A stretch of DNA of 5,854 bases, from assembly GCA_021808205.1 (NCBI GenBank), contig JAKBCD010000147.1, forward strand, positions 1 through 5,854, in the 5' to 3' direction. Below are positions 5,775 through 5,854 of the stretch, piece after piece. The position numbers and the translations under genes are program-made. The notes beneath the pieces were generated by a model. That model did no database searches. It saw only the letters and a program-made list of their open reading frames with translations, and was not told where the DNA came from. Origin of the DNA: Pseudomonadota bacterium. Its GTDB lineage: Bacteria; Pseudomonadota; Alphaproteobacteria; Acetobacterales; Acetobacteraceae. Within the stretch, counting starts at the first letter, position 1; every line of letters starts with the position of its first letter.

Positions 5775-5854
5775 GACGCGTTGTGTGACAATTTGGTGAA
5801 TTGCTCCAGCTTCAGAACCTCGCCGGCGAGATAGAGGCTGCCACAGATCAGCAC
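5771..5854 (-). CDS. folC: Folylpolyglutamate synthase/dihydrofolate synthase, C-terminal end (rest outside window)
   Basis: The last 27 codons of a minus-strand gene ending in TAG at 5773-5771. The peptide starts VLICGSLYLAGEVLK, which matches the very conserved C-terminal strand-helix of FolC and related Mur-ligase-fold enzymes (typically [IV]-L-[IV]-[CT]-G-S-L-Y-L-[AV]-G). FolC adds glutamate to dihydropteroate and to reduced folates in the cytoplasm. The tail after it (LEQFTKLSHNAS) is short and variable, as usual. Only this motif supports the call, but it is a distinctive one. The phosphatase gene follows 38 nt downstream in the same direction. Confidence 0.8.
   Translation of the reverse strand: MLICGSLYLAGEVLKLEQFTKLSHNAS

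Overview
The window looks like a piece of a GC-rich proteobacterial chromosome, most likely alphaproteobacterial. GC-rich codon use and tightly overlapping genes fit this, and an acid-tolerant Acetobacteraceae-type host is a guess only. It holds six protein genes and almost no non-coding DNA. No rRNA, tRNA, CRISPR array or mobile element was seen.

Positions 1-4803 (+ strand) are the 3' part of a hydrogenase-4-like (hyf) operon in the order hyfB (C-terminal end only), hyfC, hyfE, hyfF, hyfG. A 2-nt gap separates hyfB from hyfC, and each later junction is a 4-nt overlap (ATGA, GTGA, ATGA), so the genes are probably translationally coupled. The products resemble the complex I / group 4 [NiFe]-hydrogenase superfamily: two antiporter-like subunits (HyfB, HyfF), a NuoH-like anchor (HyfC), a NuoK-like subunit (HyfE) and a fused NuoC/NuoD-like 'large subunit' (HyfG). 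No hyfD-like gene lies between hyfC and hyfE. No hyfH or hyfI (ferredoxin-like and small Fe-S subunits) follows hyfG.

The most interesting point is that the HyfG homologue has lost all four cysteines that hold the Ni-Fe centre in true hydrogenases. The first motif reads RLSGDA instead of RxCGxC. The C-terminal motif reads NGSYSG instead of DPCxxC, and the protein ends at the place where hydrogenase large subunits are normally cut during maturation. The membrane subunits keep their conserved charged residues. The operon therefore most likely encodes an 'energy-converting hydrogenase related' (Ehr-type) membrane complex that is not a hydrogenase; its electron donor and acceptor, if any, cannot be read from this window.

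Positions 4800-5854 are on the - strand. A Tat-exported, purple-acid-phosphatase-like enzyme (4800-5732), with all seven expected metal ligands and strong resemblance to animal tartrate-resistant acid phosphatase, converges on hyfG; the two stop codons overlap within four bases. A perfect 10-bp inverted repeat sits just inside the end of hyfG. Upstream of the phosphatase, on the same strand and 38 nt away, lies the last 27 codons of a probable folC (folylpolyglutamate synthase/dihydrofolate synthase).
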